Positions 15,770 to 26,382 of a stretch of 64,000 nt of DNA are shown piece by piece. The translations under genes were made by a program, and so were the position numbers. Source of the stretch: Pseudomonas entomophila (GTDB taxonomy: Bacteria; Pseudomonadota; Gammaproteobacteria; Pseudomonadales; Pseudomonadaceae). Location of the stretch: positions 1-64,000 of the forward strand of contig NZ_JAAMQJ010000009.1 of the NCBI RefSeq assembly GCF_013523125.1. The letters run 5' to 3'. Every line of letters starts with the position of its first letter. Within the stretch, counting starts at the first letter, position 1. The notes beneath the pieces were generated by a model. That model saw only the letters and a list, made by a program, of their open reading frames with translations, was not told where the DNA came from and did no database searches.

Positions 15770-17272
15770 TTAGCCGCGTGGCGCCAGCATGCCCAGACGG
15801 GCCTGCAGGAAGGCGGCGAACTGCTCGACGGTCATCTTCTGGCCGTTGAACTCGACCGCGCCATCGGCGTAGTCGAAGCTGGCCAGCACGTCGTCGCCCT
15901 GGGCGGTCGCCAGACCACTCTGCACGGCCATGACGCCGACCATCTCACCAGCCTGGTTGGACTGCAGGGCGATGGTCTGCGGATCGGCCTGACCTTCGAG
16001 CAGGCCCTGGAACGCCACCAGGTCGGCGATCATCGGCTTGGACAGCACCAGCTTGCCGTGCACCGTGCCGACGATCTCGCGAGCCAGCTGATCGCTGGGC
16101 ACGTCGAAGGAGGCCGGATCGTTCAGCTCGGTCTTGAGCACCAGGCGGCTTTCACCTCGCGCGGTCTTGAACGACAACTGCTCCAGGGCGATCTGCGGCT
16201 TGGCCGACAAGGCCTTGTGCAGGTCGGCATGCACCTTGGGCTTGTCCTCGGGCGACAGGGTCGGCACGAACTGGCGCCCTTCGGCCGCGGCCTGCTGCAT
16301 CTCGGGCAGGAACTGCTGGTACCACTCGGTCAGCGACTGCAGCGCCGGCACGTCCAGCGACTTGAAGCTCATGACCATGGCGGCGCTGCCCAGCGCACGG
16401 CCGTCGTAGCTGATCTCGGCAGTCTTGTATTCCACACTGCCGCCCAGGTGCTCTTCACCCTCGGCGGTGTAGACGTTGTTCTGCTCGACCCCCTTGAACA
16501 GCAGCGTCTTCTGCTCAGGCCCGAAGACCATGCGCATTTCGTCCACGCTCATGTCGATGTGGCCGAAGAAGAAGTCGGCCTTGTTCTTGCGTTCCAGCTC
16601 GCCACCGAGCTTCATGCCGTCGAGCTGGAACTTCACGGGCAACTGCTCGGGCACGACCACGGTCATCTGCAACCGCTGGGCGTCCCCATGGATCTTGGCC
16701 TTGCTGCCTTCGCGATCGCCATCGACCGACAGCGTCAGGCCGGAGAAGTCCACGACGCTGCCGTCGTCACCGGTGAACTTGACCGGCAACACCTCCAGCG
16801 CGGTGTTCACGCCGCCGGCATAACCCAGCGCGGTATGAGCCTTTAGGGGCGTCTTGCCGCCCGCGGCGTCGAACCAGGGCTGCGTCTGCTCGGACCGCTC
16901 CAGCTCGCTGTTGCTGGCGGCCATCACCGGTAGCAATTGCAGGCGCTTGACCCGCGACCAGGGGAATGGGCCGTGCTCGATGCGATCGACGATGCCGACG
17001 TCCAGGTTCAGCGGCTCGGCGCCCAGACTGACGTTGCGAGCGATCAGCCGGTAGTGGGCGACACTGCTGAACCAGTGACGCTCCAGTGAGGCCAGTTCGA
17101 GCGTCACGGCGCCGCCGGTACCGACCGCGGCCTTGCTCAGCTCGTGGTTGCCCTGCTCCACTGCGCGCTGCAGCTCGGCGGGAAGCCGCTCGCCGGTGTA
17201 CCAGGCACCTGCCACGGTGGCCACGGCAATGGCGACGGCCAGGCCGGAAAGAATACCTACTGATTTCTTCAT
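15770..17272 (-). CDS. YdgA-family protein (DUF945)
   Basis: A 500-residue protein with an uncleaved N-terminal helix (residues about 5-24, after MKKS) that would anchor it in the inner membrane, the rest facing the periplasm. Size, the GAWYTGERLP segment after the helix and beta-rich repeats fit the YdgA/DUF945 family. Function is not established for the family; a surface or motility link has been suggested in enterobacteria. It stands alone, divergent from the heme oxygenase gene across 172 bases. Confidence 0.75.
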   Translation of the reverse strand: MKKSVGILSGLAVAIAVATVAGAWYTGERLPAELQRAVEQGNHELSKAAVGTGGAVTLELASLERHWFSSVAHYRLIARNVSLGAEPLNLDVGIVDRIEHGPFPWSRVKRLQLLPVMAASNSELERSEQTQPWFDAAGGKTPLKAHTALGYAGGVNTALEVLPVKFTGDDGSVVDFSGLTLSVDGDREGSKAKIHGDAQRLQMTVVVPEQLPVKFQLDGMKLGGELERKNKADFFFGHIDMSVDEMRMVFGPEQKTLLFKGVEQNNVYTAEGEEHLGGSVEYKTAEISYDGRALGSAAMVMSFKSLDVPALQSLTEWYQQFLPEMQQAAAEGRQFVPTLSPEDKPKVHADLHKALSAKPQIALEQLSFKTARGESRLVLKTELNDPASFDVPSDQLAREIVGTVHGKLVLSKPMIADLVAFQGLLEGQADPQTIALQSNQAGEMVGVMAVQSGLATAQGDDVLASFDYADGAVEFNGQKMTVEQFAAFLQARLGMLAPRG

Positions 17273-17444
17273 GAAATGAACCGATTGCTGTCCTTGGGGA
17301 ACGCGCGGCGCCTAGGCCGCGCACGGGGTGCCCAAGGATACCACCTTGCGCTGCCCTGCCAATCGGCGGTTGGGCCAGGGCAGTATTGTGCCAGCACGGG
17401 CCTGGCTGCATCATGACGCTCTACTTCGAGACGACAGGCTTTTC

Positions 17445-18047
17445 ATGAATGCACCCGCTCCCTCCCCGTCGACCCCAGGACGCTGCAAGCGCCTCAAGGC
17501 GGCCAGCAGCAGCGAGCATGAGACCGTCGACCACCTGGTAATGTCGGTACGGCCATTCGACGATCGCGAGCGCTATGTGCGCTTCCTGACCGTGCAACAC
17601 CGTTTTCATGGCAGTCTGCAGGTGTTGTACAGCGACCCTTCCCTCAACCGTCGCTTGCCTGGCCTGGCCCTGCTCTCGCGCTTCGACGCCGTGCAGCAGG
17701 ACCTTCGTGACCTGGATGTGGCGGTACCGCCAGCACCCGAGCCGGTGGATGCCACCGTCGCCCAGGCGCTGGGCTGGCTGTACTGCAGCGAAGGCTCCAA
17801 TCTGGGCGCGGCGTTCCTGTTCAAACAGACGCAACGGCTGGGCCTGGACGCCGAGCGGGGCGCCCGGCACCTGGCCCCTCACCCGGACGGGCGTGCGCTG
17901 CACTGGCGTGACTTCGTCGCCGCCCTGGATGGACTGACCTTGAGCGACGCTCAGGAGGCGCACGCCATCGAGGGCGCCATCGCGGCCTTCGACAGTTACC
18001 GTCGGCATGTGCGTGACGTGTTCGAGCTGGAGGCCGCCACGGCCTGA
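17445..18047 (+). CDS. Biliverdin-producing heme oxygenase
   Basis: 200 residues of the heme oxygenase fold. The segment SSEHETVDHLVMS (about 22-34) carries the likely proximal His that ligates heme, and GWLYCSEGSNLGAAFL (about 106-121) matches the distal-helix glycine-rich stretch of bacterial enzymes. It would open heme to biliverdin, iron and CO, giving iron from heme or a bilin for a phytochrome. No phytochrome or heme-uptake gene is adjacent, so the physiological role is open. Start at ATG 17445 (MNAPAPS); an upstream in-frame extension lacks support. Confidence 0.82.
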   Translation: MNAPAPSPSTPGRCKRLKAASSSEHETVDHLVMSVRPFDDRERYVRFLTVQHRFHGSLQVLYSDPSLNRRLPGLALLSRFDAVQQDLRDLDVAVPPAPEPVDATVAQALGWLYCSEGSNLGAAFLFKQTQRLGLDAERGARHLAPHPDGRALHWRDFVAALDGLTLSDAQEAHAIEGAIAAFDSYRRHVRDVFELEAATA

Positions 18048-18128
18048 ACCCTGGGGCCGTGTGTCGCCTTGGCGGTGAGGCGCCGGGCGATGCGGACGGC
18101 GCCGAGCAGGAAGGTAGGTCCGAAACGG

Positions 18129-18165
18129 AAAAAGCCCGCCTCCAAGACTGGACGCGGGCTTTTTC
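18129..18165 (+). terminator. Rho-independent terminator of the heme oxygenase gene
   Basis: Stem AAAGCCCGC (18131-18139) and GCGGGCTTT (18154-18162), then more T residues. On the other strand the A-tract could also help end transcription from tRNA-Lys. Confidence 0.85.
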
Positions 18166-18175
18166 GTACTGCATA

Positions 18176-18251
18176 TGGTGGGTCGTGTAGGATTCGAACC
18201 TACGACCAATTGGTTAAAAGCCAACTGCTCTACCAACTGAGCTAACGACCC
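18176..18251 (-). tRNA. tRNA-Lys (anticodon TTT)
   Basis: Seventy-six bases: GGGTCGT acceptor stem, D-arm AGCTCAGTTGGTAGAGC, anticodon loop CTTTTAA with TTT, T-arm GTTCGAATCC, discriminator A and encoded CCA. Standard cloverleaf with no anomalies. Confidence 0.97.
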
Positions 18252-18313
18252 GCTGGATGGCGCGTATAATACTGATTTCTAACGGGAAATCAACACCTGT
18301 ACGCACATTTTTT

Positions 18314-18988
18314 TCAGAAGTAGCGGGTCGGGTCAGCCACGCCGGCATTCCTGAAGCCATCGGCCCGCAGACGGCAGCTGTCGCACTTGCCGCAGGCACG
18401 CCCGTCGGCGTCGGCCTGGTAGCACGACACGGTCAGGCTATAGTCGACGCCGCGTGCCAGGCCCGCCTGGACGATCTGCGCCTTGCTCATGTTCTGCAAC
18501 GGCGCCTGGATGCGGAAGCCCTGCCCCTCGACACCGGCCTTGGTCGCCAGGTTGGCCAAGCGCTCGAAGGCCTCGACGAACTCGGGCCGGCAATCGGGGT
18601 AGCCGGAGTAGTCCACGGCGTTGACGCCGATGAAGATGTCCTGCGCCTCGAGCACCTCGGCCCAGCCGAGCGCCAGGGACAGGAACACGGTGTTGCGCGC
18701 CGGTACGTAGGTGACGGGAATGCCCTCCCCAGGCGTTTCCGGCACGTCGATGGCGCTGTCGGTCAGGGCAGAACCGCCGATGCCATCGAGGTTCAGGCCG
18801 ATCACCTTGTGCTCGACGACGCCCAGATCGCGTGCGACCCGGGCGGCGGCCTGCAACTCGGCACGATGGCGCTGGCCGTAATCGAAGCTCATGGTGTAGC
18901 AGCGGTACCCTTGGGCCTGGGCCATGGCCACCACGGTCGCCGAATCGAGCCCGCCGGACAGCAGGATGACTGCGCGTTTTTCTGTCAT
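18314..18988 (-). CDS. queC: 7-cyano-7-deazaguanine synthase
   Basis: Converts carboxy-deazaguanine to preQ0 with ATP and ammonia on the queuosine pathway. 224 residues; N-terminal PP-loop SGGLDSAT for ATP activation (about 11-18) and a C-terminal zinc cluster, Cys in VSCYQAD plus CGKCDSC. Start at ATG 18988 ([16 protein letters not shown]); the longer frame overlaps queE. It follows queE by 16 bases, so the two form an operon supplying the enzymes before and at preQ0. Confidence 0.97.
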   Translation of the reverse strand: MTEKRAVILLSGGLDSATVVAMAQAQGYRCYTMSFDYGQRHRAELQAAARVARDLGVVEHKVIGLNLDGIGGSALTDSAIDVPETPGEGIPVTYVPARNTVFLSLALGWAEVLEAQDIFIGVNAVDYSGYPDCRPEFVEAFERLANLATKAGVEGQGFRIQAPLQNMSKAQIVQAGLARGVDYSLTVSCYQADADGRACGKCDSCRLRADGFRNAGVADPTRYF

Positions 18989-19004
18989 GGGATGTCCTCT
19001 TGGG

Positions 19005-19661
19005 TCAGCGGCCAGGCTCGTCGTTCCACAACAGCTTGTGCAGCTGCAACTGGAAACGAACCGGAAGGTTGTCGGCGACGATCCAGTCCGCCAGGTCGGT
19101 GGCGCTGACCTGGCCATGGCTGGGCGAGAACAGCACCTCGCCAGCACGTTGCGCCAGGTCGTGCTGGATCAGCCGAGACACTGCCCAGTCATAGTCCTCG
19201 CGTGAGCAGATGACGAACTTGACCTGGTCGTTGCGGGTCAGGTGCTCGATGTTCTCGTAGCGGTTGCGATGGGCTTCCAGCGAGCCTGGCGTCTTCAGGT
19301 CGACGACACGGCTGACGCGCGGGTCCACCTGCGAGATGTCCAGCGCACCGCTGGTCTCCACGGAGACCTCGTAACCGGCGTCGCACAGGCGCTGCATCAA
19401 CGGCAACGCATTGGGCTGGGCCAATGGCTCGCCACCGGTGACGCAGACGTAGCGCGGGCGGAAACCGGCGACCTGCTCCAGAAGGTCGTCGAGGGTACGC
19501 TGCGTGCCGCCGGTGAAGGCGTAGGCGCTGTCGCAGTACTGACAGCGCAGCGGGCAGCCGGTGAGGCGGACGAAAACGGTCGGCAGGCCGGCCGTTCTGG
19601 TTTCACCCTGGAGTGAATAGAACACTTCGGTAATGCGTAATGTGTCTTGCATGATCGCCAT
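19005..19661 (-). CDS. queE: 7-carboxy-7-deazaguanine synthase (radical SAM)
   Basis: Radical SAM enzyme that contracts the pterin ring to 7-carboxy-7-deazaguanine, the step before QueC. 218 residues with the cluster motif [10 protein letters not shown] (CX3CX2C) and the TGGEP SAM-binding motif. Two ATG codons (19661 and 19652) are in frame; either gives the [11 protein letters not shown] substrate-binding N-terminus. It sits just downstream of the Tol-Pal operon after a terminator. Confidence 0.95.
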   Translation of the reverse strand: MAIMQDTLRITEVFYSLQGETRTAGLPTVFVRLTGCPLRCQYCDSAYAFTGGTQRTLDDLLEQVAGFRPRYVCVTGGEPLAQPNALPLMQRLCDAGYEVSVETSGALDISQVDPRVSRVVDLKTPGSLEAHRNRYENIEHLTRNDQVKFVICSREDYDWAVSRLIQHDLAQRAGEVLFSPSHGQVSATDLADWIVADNLPVRFQLQLHKLLWNDEPGR

Positions 19662-19761
19662 GGGCTGGCCAGCTGAACAGGCTGACCGCCTCCGTCAGGC
19701 ACTGGCGCGGACTCGACAAGGCGTTATCCGCGACAGCGTGGGTAAAAAAGGGTGGGAATTC

Positions 19762-19793
19762 TAACGGAAAAACCCGCGACAGGCGCGGGTTTC
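19762..19793 (-). terminator. Terminator at the end of the Tol-Pal operon
   Basis: On the minus strand AAACCCGCG, five-base loop, CGCGGGTTT followed by TTCC. It lies just after the cpoB stop and before queE, separating the two units. Confidence 0.8.
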
Positions 19794-19809
19794 TCACGAA
19801 CGGCGTGGA

Positions 19810-20619
19810 TCAGAGCTTTTGCAGGTCACGCTGCGCGAGTTGCGCGGCCGACGTACCGGGGTACTGGCTGATCACCTGCTGGAGGATGCCCTTGACCTTG
19901 TCGGTATGCCCCATGCGACGCTCCACATCAGCCAGCTTGTACAGCGAATCGGGCACCTTGCTGTGCTTGGGATAGGCTTGGCTGACCTTGGCGAAGGCCT
20001 GGCTGGCACTGGGCAGATCGCCCTTGGCCAGGTTCACTTCACCCAACCAGTACTGGGCATTGCCAGCGTACTGACTGTTGGGGTACTTGCGCAGGAACGC
20101 ATTGAACGCCTGGCTGGCCTTTTCGAAATCCTTGGCCTTGATCAGGTCGAAGGCAGCGTCGTAATACAGCTTTTCCTTGGCCGGATCACCGGGTTCACTG
20201 CTACCTGCGGCAGGCGCTGCCGCGTTCGAAGCGGTGGTGCCAGCAGCACTGCTGCCAGCGGAATTCTCGGGTGTTGCAGTGGGGGCCGGAGCGCTGCTGA
20301 GGCGACGATCCAGGTCCTGGTAACGTTCCAGGCCTTCCTGTTTCATGCGCGCCACATCGTTCTGCAGCTCTTCGATGATGCCCTGTTGCCGTGAAATCTG
20401 GTCCTGCATTTGCTGCAATTGCATGAACAGTTGACCCTGTGCCGAAGGCGGGGTCGAAACCCCACCTCCGGCATAGGCGCCGTTCGTGCCGTAACCTGCC
20501 GGCGGATAGCTGCTGGAGCCACCACTGCCGCCACTGTCATTGATGACGGGAACCGCAGCCCAGGCCGCAAGCGGCAGGCTGAGAGCGAGGACGGTTACAA
20601 CACGACGGCCCATGCGCAT
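19810..20619 (-). CDS. cpoB: Cell division coordinator CpoB (YbgF)
   Basis: Periplasmic protein that couples Tol-Pal driven outer-membrane constriction to septal peptidoglycan synthesis by PBP1B. 269 residues: signal peptide ending in AWA before AVP, a coiled coil about residues 60-100 (trimerising helix with LQQMQDQISRQQG), a low-complexity Ala/Ser/Thr linker about 105-145, then three TPR repeats to the C-terminus (YDAAFDLIKAKDFEKA and following). Last gene of ybgC-tolQRAB-pal-cpoB, seven bases after pal. Confidence 0.95.
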   Translation of the reverse strand: MRMGRRVVTVLALSLPLAAWAAVPVINDSGGSGGSSSYPPAGYGTNGAYAGGGVSTPPSAQGQLFMQLQQMQDQISRQQGIIEELQNDVARMKQEGLERYQDLDRRLSSAPAPTATPENSAGSSAAGTTASNAAAPAAGSSEPGDPAKEKLYYDAAFDLIKAKDFEKASQAFNAFLRKYPNSQYAGNAQYWLGEVNLAKGDLPSASQAFAKVSQAYPKHSKVPDSLYKLADVERRMGHTDKVKGILQQVISQYPGTSAAQLAQRDLQKL

Positions 20620-20625
20620 GACGAA

Positions 20626-21135
20626 TTACTTACGCAGTTCGACGCGACGGTTCTGAGCCCAGGACTGCTCGTCGTTACCGGTCGCTACTGGACGCTCTTC
20701 GCCGTAGGAAACCAGTTCCAGCTGAGCAGGGGAAACGCCCTGCAGCACCAGGTAACGCTGAACGGCCTTGGCACGACGCTCGCCCAGCGCCATGTTGTAC
20801 TCACGGGTACCGCGCTCGTCGGTGTTGCCTTCCAGTACGACACGGTTGCCGTTGGCTTTCAGGTCCTTGGCGTGAACGTCCAGAGCGCGCATGGCTTCTG
20901 GCTTCAGGTCGGAGCTGTCGTATTCGAAGTAGAAGGTGGTGATCGCGCGCAGAGCAGCTTCTTCGCTCAGGCTGCCATCGACGGCACCGCTGTTGGAACC
21001 GGAGCTGTAACCGGCGTTAGGGTCTACCGCGCCCGAACCTTCACCTGCATTGTCACCGCCCTTGGAGGAGCAACCTACAGCCACAGCCATGGCCAGAGCC
21101 AGCGCAGCGAATTTACCAAACTTCAGCATTTCCAT
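20626..21135 (-). CDS. pal: Peptidoglycan-associated lipoprotein Pal
   Basis: Outer-membrane lipoprotein that binds peptidoglycan and TolB, keeping the outer membrane tied to the wall. 169 residues; signal peptide with lipobox AVGC and lipid-bearing Cys22, a Gly/Ser linker, then an OmpA-like domain (about 55-169) with the peptidoglycan-binding motif [16 protein letters not shown] is well placed before ATG 21135. Located between tolB and cpoB as usual. Confidence 0.97.
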   Translation of the reverse strand: MEMLKFGKFAALALAMAVAVGCSSKGGDNAGEGSGAVDPNAGYSSGSNSGAVDGSLSEEAALRAITTFYFEYDSSDLKPEAMRALDVHAKDLKANGNRVVLEGNTDERGTREYNMALGERRAKAVQRYLVLQGVSPAQLELVSYGEERPVATGNDEQSWAQNRRVELRK

Positions 21136-21188
21136 CGTGAAACTCCTAATGAAACCCCAGTGTGTTAAGCAAAGTTATTACGCCGCAA

Positions 21189-22490
21189 TCAGTTCAGGTA
21201 GGGGGACCAGGACGGTTCTCTGACTTCGCCTTGCGCGGTAGGAAGCGGGAGCCTCACGCGTCCGTTGAGAGAGACGAGCATCAAGACTCCCCGGCCCTGC
21301 TGGCGGGTGGCGTAGATTAGCATGGTGCCGTTGGGTGCAACAGTAGGCGATTCATCAAGACTGGTGTCGGAGAGAATCTTTACACTTCCCCGTTGCAAGT
21401 CTTGCGCGGCCACTTTGAAGTTGGTGAACCCCTGCTGGCGATGAATCATCACCAACGTCTTTTCATCGGCCGAGAGTTTCGGGTTGGCGTTGTAGTTGCC
21501 CACGAAAGTGACACGCTCGGCACCTCCGCCATTCACACCGGTCTTGTAGATCTGCGGCTTGCCGCCACGGTCCGAGGTGAAGTACAGCGTGTTGCCATCC
21601 TTGCCCCAGAACGGCTCGGTGTTGATGCCGGGGCCGGCGGTGACGCGGCTGATCTGACGGGACCCCATGTTCATCACGTAGATGTCCGGGTTGCCGTCCT
21701 TGGACAGCACGAAGGCCAGGCGCGAGCCGTCCGGCGACCAGGCCGGCGCGCCGTTGAGGCCTTCGAAGTTGGTGATCTGCTCACGACGGCCCGTGTCGAT
21801 GTGCTGGACGAAGATGCGCGGGCGACGCTGCTCGAACGACACGTAGGCGATGCGCTTGCCATCGGGCGCGAAGCGCGGCGACAGGATCGGCTCGCGTGAT
21901 TGCAGCAGGGTCACGGCGCGGGCGCCATCGTAGTCCGAACGCTGCAAGGTGTAACGGGTGTTGTCGGTGGAGAAACGCTCGGCGGTCACGTACAGCAGGC
22001 GCGTCGAGAACGCGCCCTTGATGCCGGTGAGCTTCTCGAACGACTGGTCGGCGATGTAGTGGGACATGTCGCGCAGCTGATCGGTGGTGCCCGACACGCT
22101 GCCGGTCATGACCTGCTGCTCGGTGGCCACGTTGAACAGCGCGTACTGCACCTGCAGACGGCCGCCGGCAGGCGTGATGCTGCCGACCATCACGTACTGC
22201 GCGCCCAGCGCCTTCCAGTCACGGAAGATGACTTCGCTGGCCTGGCTCGGCTGGCTGATCATGTTCTGCCGCGGAATCGGCGAATAGTAGCCCGAGTTGC
22301 GCAGGTCGTTGCCGATGATGTCGGCCATGTCCTCGGGCAGCACGCTGCCGCCCTGCAGGCCGAAGGGCACCACGGCGATGGGCGTGGCCCGGTCGCTGCC
22401 ACTGGTGACCAGGATGTTCTTTTCTTCTGCCAGGGCCAGGCCTGCGAAACAGCAGACCATCACCAGCAATCCTCTGAGCACTTTAATCAC
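21189..22490 (-). CDS. tolB: Tol-Pal system protein TolB
   Basis: Periplasmic protein that links TolA and Pal. 433 residues: signal peptide (first about 21 residues, LALA cleavage), an alpha/beta domain to about 165, and a six-bladed beta-propeller with repeated W/F-SPDGxxIAY/FxS blocks such as [14 protein letters not shown]. Its start overlaps the tolA stop by four bases. Confidence 0.97.
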   Translation of the reverse strand: MIKVLRGLLVMVCCFAGLALAEEKNILVTSGSDRATPIAVVPFGLQGGSVLPEDMADIIGNDLRNSGYYSPIPRQNMISQPSQASEVIFRDWKALGAQYVMVGSITPAGGRLQVQYALFNVATEQQVMTGSVSGTTDQLRDMSHYIADQSFEKLTGIKGAFSTRLLYVTAERFSTDNTRYTLQRSDYDGARAVTLLQSREPILSPRFAPDGKRIAYVSFEQRRPRIFVQHIDTGRREQITNFEGLNGAPAWSPDGSRLAFVLSKDGNPDIYVMNMGSRQISRVTAGPGINTEPFWGKDGNTLYFTSDRGGKPQIYKTGVNGGGAERVTFVGNYNANPKLSADEKTLVMIHRQQGFTNFKVAAQDLQRGSVKILSDTSLDESPTVAPNGTMLIYATRQQGRGVLMLVSLNGRVRLPLPTAQGEVREPSWSPYLN

Positions 22491-23593
22491 AACGCGAGAT
22501 CCTCAGGTGTAAATGTCATCTTGAATGAGCGGTACGGGTTGAAGTCGTTGGGCTTCAGCCCTTGCATCTCGGTCAAGCGTCCAATGTTCTTCACCGCTGC
22601 CACTGCCGAGCTGTCGAACGGACCATCGCCACTGGAGCGTGCCACACTCACGTTGGTGACGGTGCCATCGGGCAGCATGTTGATCTGCAGCACCACGGCC
22701 ATGCCCTTGCGTGCCGAAGGTGGACGCGCCCAGCCTTCGGAAGCGCGCATGCGGATCAGGTCGTCGAAATCACCGGCCACCTGGTCGCCACGCTCGTCGG
22801 CCAGCGCCTGCTGACGCTCGGTGCTGTCGGACAGAAGTTCGGCCAGCGCCTGAGCCTTCTTGTCTTCGGCCGCCTTGCGCGCCGCTTCCTGAGCCTTCTT
22901 CTTCTGGGCATCCGCGGCGGCCTTCTGCTTGGCCTCCTCGGCAGCCTTCTTCTTCGCATCCTCGGCCGCCGCTTTCTTCTTGGCGTCCTCGGCGGCTTTT
23001 TTCTTCGCGTCTTCGGCCGCCTTTTTCTTGGCGTCCTCGGCCTGCTTCTTGGCCTCTTCGTCAGCCTTTTTCTTGGCCTCGTCTTCGGCTTTCTTCTTGG
23101 CGATGTCGGCCTGCTGTTTCTCAGCGGCCTTCTTGGCCTCCTCAGCCTTCTTCGCTTCGGCAGCCTTCGCCGCTTCGGCCTTCTTGGCTTCGGCAGCTTT
23201 CGCGGCCTCGGCGGTCTTGGCGGCCTCTTCGGCTTTCTTGGCCTCGGCGGCCTCGCGCGCGGCTTCGGCCTTTTGAGCGGCATCGGCTTTCTTTTGTTCC
23301 GCTGCCTTCACCGCCTGCTGCTCGATCTTCTTCTGCTCGAGCTGCTCGACTTCGGTCTGGCGCGCGGCGGTCTTCTTGGCCTCTCCGGCAATCTTCTGGT
23401 TGGTCTGGGTGGTCGCCTGGCTCTTGGACTTCAGTTGATAGAGCGTAGCCTGAACGATCGGTTTCGACGGCGGCAATTCCGGCGTCATGGCGAAACTGAC
23501 GAACAGCAGGCCGAACACCAGCACGTGCAGGCCGACGGCCCAGACCGTGGGCCAGAAGTAGCTCTCCGAGGCGGATGGCTCTCGCTGCTGCAT
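22487..23593 (-). CDS. tolA: Tol-Pal system energy transducer TolA
   Basis: Inner-membrane protein that spans the periplasm and transmits TolQR proton-motive energy to TolB/Pal. 368 residues: one transmembrane helix about 14-35, a very long Ala/Lys/Glu-rich helical domain about 60-265 with [18 protein letters not shown] repeats, and a C-terminal globular domain about 275-368 with the TonB-like end. The repeated codons of the helix make this a likely place for length variation among strains. Overlaps tolR by one base and tolB by four. Confidence 0.97.
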   Translation of the reverse strand: MQQREPSASESYFWPTVWAVGLHVLVFGLLFVSFAMTPELPPSKPIVQATLYQLKSKSQATTQTNQKIAGEAKKTAARQTEVEQLEQKKIEQQAVKAAEQKKADAAQKAEAAREAAEAKKAEEAAKTAEAAKAAEAKKAEAAKAAEAKKAEEAKKAAEKQQADIAKKKAEDEAKKKADEEAKKQAEDAKKKAAEDAKKKAAEDAKKKAAAEDAKKKAAEEAKQKAAADAQKKKAQEAARKAAEDKKAQALAELLSDSTERQQALADERGDQVAGDFDDLIRMRASEGWARPPSARKGMAVVLQINMLPDGTVTNVSVARSSGDGPFDSSAVAAVKNIGRLTEMQGLKPNDFNPYRSFKMTFTPEDLAL

Positions 23594-24045
23594 CAGGGCG
23601 CCTCGGTGATCAGGCCAACGTTACCGACACCGGCCTGCTGCAAACCGCCCATCGCACCCATGACCGCGCCGTAGTCGACCGCCTTGTCGCCACGGATGAA
23701 GACCTGGGTCTGCTTGCCCTGGTCGCGCCCGGCGGCGATGATCTTGGTCACGGCGCTGGTCATGTCCGGCAAGGTCATGGCCTTGTCCATCTGCTTGTCG
23801 GTGTCGACCTCGCTGCCGAGGTTCCAGTAATAGGTCTTGTCGGCCTTGATCGAGATGGTGAGGATCTGCACGTTGTTGTCCTGCGGCAAGGCCTCGCTGG
23901 ACACCTTGGGCAGGTCGACCTTCACACCCTGGTTGAGCATGGGGGCGGTCACCATGAAGATGACCAGCAGCACCAGCATCACGTCGATGTAGGGCACCAC
24001 GTTCATCTCGGCGACCGGCTTGCGTTTGTGGCGAACTCGGGCCAT
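23593..24045 (-). CDS. tolR: Tol-Pal system protein TolR
   Basis: ExbD-type stator/channel subunit. 150 residues with one N-terminal transmembrane helix holding the proton-conducting Asp in MNVVPYIDVMLVLLVIFM (Asp about 22), then a periplasmic domain. Basic N-terminus RVRHKRKP faces the cytosol. Lies between tolQ and tolA with a one-base overlap to tolA. Confidence 0.97.
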   Translation of the reverse strand: MARVRHKRKPVAEMNVVPYIDVMLVLLVIFMVTAPMLNQGVKVDLPKVSSEALPQDNNVQILTISIKADKTYYWNLGSEVDTDKQMDKAMTLPDMTSAVTKIIAAGRDQGKQTQVFIRGDKAVDYGAVMGAMGGLQQAGVGNVGLITEAP

Positions 24046-24059
24046 GGGCTTCTACCTGC

Positions 24060-24755
24060 TCACTCTTCGCTGGTGTGCACTTTACGGTGCAGGATTGCCT
24101 GGAACTCGTCGGCGAACGTGTAGTAACGGCCGATCAGCACTTCGCTGCGCGCAGCGAAACGGTTGTAGGCGATGACGGCAGGGATCGCGGCGAACAGGCC
24201 GATCGCGGTGGCCACCAGGGCCTCGGCGATGCCGGGTGCCACGGTGGCCAGGGTGGCCTGCTGGGCGCTGGCCAGGCCGCGGAACGAGTTCATGATGCCC
24301 CACACGGTGCCGAACAGACCGATGTACGGGCTGGTGGAGCCGACGGTGGCGAGGAACGGCAGGCCTTGCTCGAGCTTTTCTTCCTCGCGGGAAATGGCCA
24401 CGCGCATGGCCCGGCCCACGCCTTCCATCACCGCGTCAGGGTCGACGCCCGGCTGCTGGCGCAGGCGCGAGAATTCCTTGAAGCCTGCGCGGAACACCTG
24501 CTCCACACCCGAGTCCGGGTCCGGGTTGCTGCCGGCCTGGCGGTACAGCTTGGACAGGTCGATGCCCGACCAGAAGCGTTCCTCGAAGGCATCCAGCGCA
24601 CGACGACCGGCGCGCAGCATGGTGCTGCGCTGAAAGATCATGACCCACGAGGTCACCGATGCGGCCACCAGGGTCAGCATCACCAGCTGTACGACAACGC
24701 TGGCATTACTGACCAGGCTCCACATGGAGGTATGGTCGACGACGTTAGCTTCCAC
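24060..24755 (-). CDS. tolQ: Tol-Pal system protein TolQ
   Basis: ExbB-type proton-channel subunit; with TolR it uses the proton motive force to drive TolA. 231 residues, three transmembrane helices (about 15-38, 130-160 and 170-195), the last two containing GLFGTVWGIM and the conserved Thr/Pro-rich AEALVATAIGLFAAIPAV. Follows ybgC by two bases. Confidence 0.97.
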   Translation of the reverse strand: MEANVVDHTSMWSLVSNASVVVQLVMLTLVAASVTSWVMIFQRSTMLRAGRRALDAFEERFWSGIDLSKLYRQAGSNPDPDSGVEQVFRAGFKEFSRLRQQPGVDPDAVMEGVGRAMRVAISREEEKLEQGLPFLATVGSTSPYIGLFGTVWGIMNSFRGLASAQQATLATVAPGIAEALVATAIGLFAAIPAVIAYNRFAARSEVLIGRYYTFADEFQAILHRKVHTSEE

Positions 24756-24757
24756 GC

Positions 24758-25210
24758 TTAATCTCCTGCGTTCGATTGAGTACCCAGGCCGCCCGCCCCG
24801 AACGCGTCGCGCAGTTCTGAAGGCAGGGCCCGGGGTTTGAATGTATCGGCACGTACGGCGGCCACCAGCACTTGCCCTTCGCAGAGCAACTGCCCATCCG
24901 CCTCGCGCCAGACCTGTTGCACGAAGCGCAGACTGGCACGGTTGAGCTCAAGCACCTGGGCGGTCACCCGCAGGGCGTCGTCCAGCCGCGCGGGCGCGTG
25001 GTAGCGCGCCTGGCTGGAATGAACGACGAACAGCAGGTTCGAGGCGGCAAGCGCGCACTGGGAGAACCCCAGATGGCGAAGCCATTCGGTGCGTGCACGC
25101 TCCATGAACTTGAGGTAGTTGACGTAATACACCACGCCGCCTGCATCGGTGTCCTCGTAGTACACGCGACACTGATGGGCGAACGGTTCCAGTCCATTTT
25201 GCGCGCGCAT
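24758..25210 (-). CDS. ybgC: Tol-Pal associated acyl-CoA thioesterase YbgC
   Basis: Hotdog-fold thioesterase, 150 residues. The 4-hydroxybenzoyl-CoA-type signature [16 protein letters not shown] (about 18-33) carries the catalytic Asp. Found at the head of tol-pal operons and thought to act on acyl-CoA or acyl-ACP in phospholipid metabolism at the inner membrane. Its N-terminus [20 protein letters not shown] fits the family. Confidence 0.93.
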   Translation of the reverse strand: MRAQNGLEPFAHQCRVYYEDTDAGGVVYYVNYLKFMERARTEWLRHLGFSQCALAASNLLFVVHSSQARYHAPARLDDALRVTAQVLELNRASLRFVQQVWREADGQLLCEGQVLVAAVRADTFKPRALPSELRDAFGAGGLGTQSNAGD

Positions 25211-25335
25211 ACTCTAGTGCTTACTCCTCGACTTGCCAATCCGCCCGGACAACTGTTTTTTCACGCATCGATCCGCCGCAGGGCCGGCCTGTCGCCACGC
25301 CAGCGGTAGGACCGCAAAAAGCCGATTTCGATCAC

Positions 25336-26382
25336 TCATCCGTCACTCGGCTCGGAAAATGTCCGAGGGTCTTCGAGCCGTCCTGGAATGTCGAGACCGA
25401 AGTGCAGGTAGGCATGCCGCGTCACGACGCGGCCACGGGGCGTGCGCATGATGTAGCCCTGCTGGATCAGGTAGGGCTCCAGCACGTCCTCGATGGTATG
25501 ACGCTCTTCACTGATGGCGGCGGCCAGGTTGTCCACCCCAACCGGCCCACCGTCGAACTTCTCGATCATGGTCAGCAGCAGACGCCGGTCGGAATGGTCG
25601 AAGCCACGCTCGTCGACATCCAGCAGGTTCAGCGCCATGTCCGCGACCGCCTTGGTGATCTGGCCCTTGCCACGCACCTCGGCGTAGTCGCGTACGCGTC
25701 GCAGCAGGCGGTTGGCGATACGCGGCGTGCCGCGGGCGCGACGTGCGATCTCGTAGGCGCCCTGCTCCTCGATGACCAGCCCCAGGATGCCGGCCGAGCG
25801 GGCGACGATGGTGGCCAGGTCCTGGTTGCCGTAGAACTCCAGCCGCTGGACGATCCCGAATCGATCGCGCAGGGGGTTGGTCAGCATGCCGGCGCGGGTG
25901 GTGGCCCCGACCAGGGTGAACGGCGGCAGATCGAGCTTGATCGACCGCGCCGCCGGGCCCTCGCCGATCATGATGTCGAGCTGGAAGTCCTCCATCGCCG
26001 GGTACAGCACTTCCTCGACCACGGGGGACAGCCGGTGGATCTCGTCGATGAACAGCACGTCGTGCGGCTCGAGGTTGGTCAGCATGGCGGCCAGGTCGCC
26101 CGGGCGTTCCAGGATCGGCCCGGAGGTGCTCTTGACCGAGACGCCCATCTCGTTGGCGATGATGTTGGCCAGGGTGGTCTTGCCCAGCCCGGGCGGGCCG
26201 AAGATCAGCGTATGGTCGAGCGATTCGTTGCGACCGCGAGCCGCCTGGATGAACAGCCCCATCTGGTCGCGCACCACCGGCTGACCGATATAGTCCTCCA
26301 GACGCAGCGGGCGAATGGCCCGGTCCTGCACTTCTTCGCGATCACGCCCGCTGGCGGCGATCAGTCGGTCGGCTTCGATCAC
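25336..26382 (-). CDS. ruvB: Holliday junction branch migration helicase RuvB
   Basis: AAA+ motor that drives branch migration of Holliday junctions with RuvA. 348 residues; Walker [10 protein letters not shown] (62-70), Walker [10 protein letters not shown], sensor I GATTRAG and a C-terminal winged-helix domain with PRGR. Start overlaps the ruvA stop by four bases (ATGA), so translation is coupled. Last of the ruvCAB set. Confidence 0.98.
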   Translation of the reverse strand: MIEADRLIAASGRDREEVQDRAIRPLRLEDYIGQPVVRDQMGLFIQAARGRNESLDHTLIFGPPGLGKTTLANIIANEMGVSVKSTSGPILERPGDLAAMLTNLEPHDVLFIDEIHRLSPVVEEVLYPAMEDFQLDIMIGEGPAARSIKLDLPPFTLVGATTRAGMLTNPLRDRFGIVQRLEFYGNQDLATIVARSAGILGLVIEEQGAYEIARRARGTPRIANRLLRRVRDYAEVRGKGQITKAVADMALNLLDVDERGFDHSDRRLLLTMIEKFDGGPVGVDNLAAAISEERHTIEDVLEPYLIQQGYIMRTPRGRVVTRHAYLHFGLDIPGRLEDPRTFSEPSDG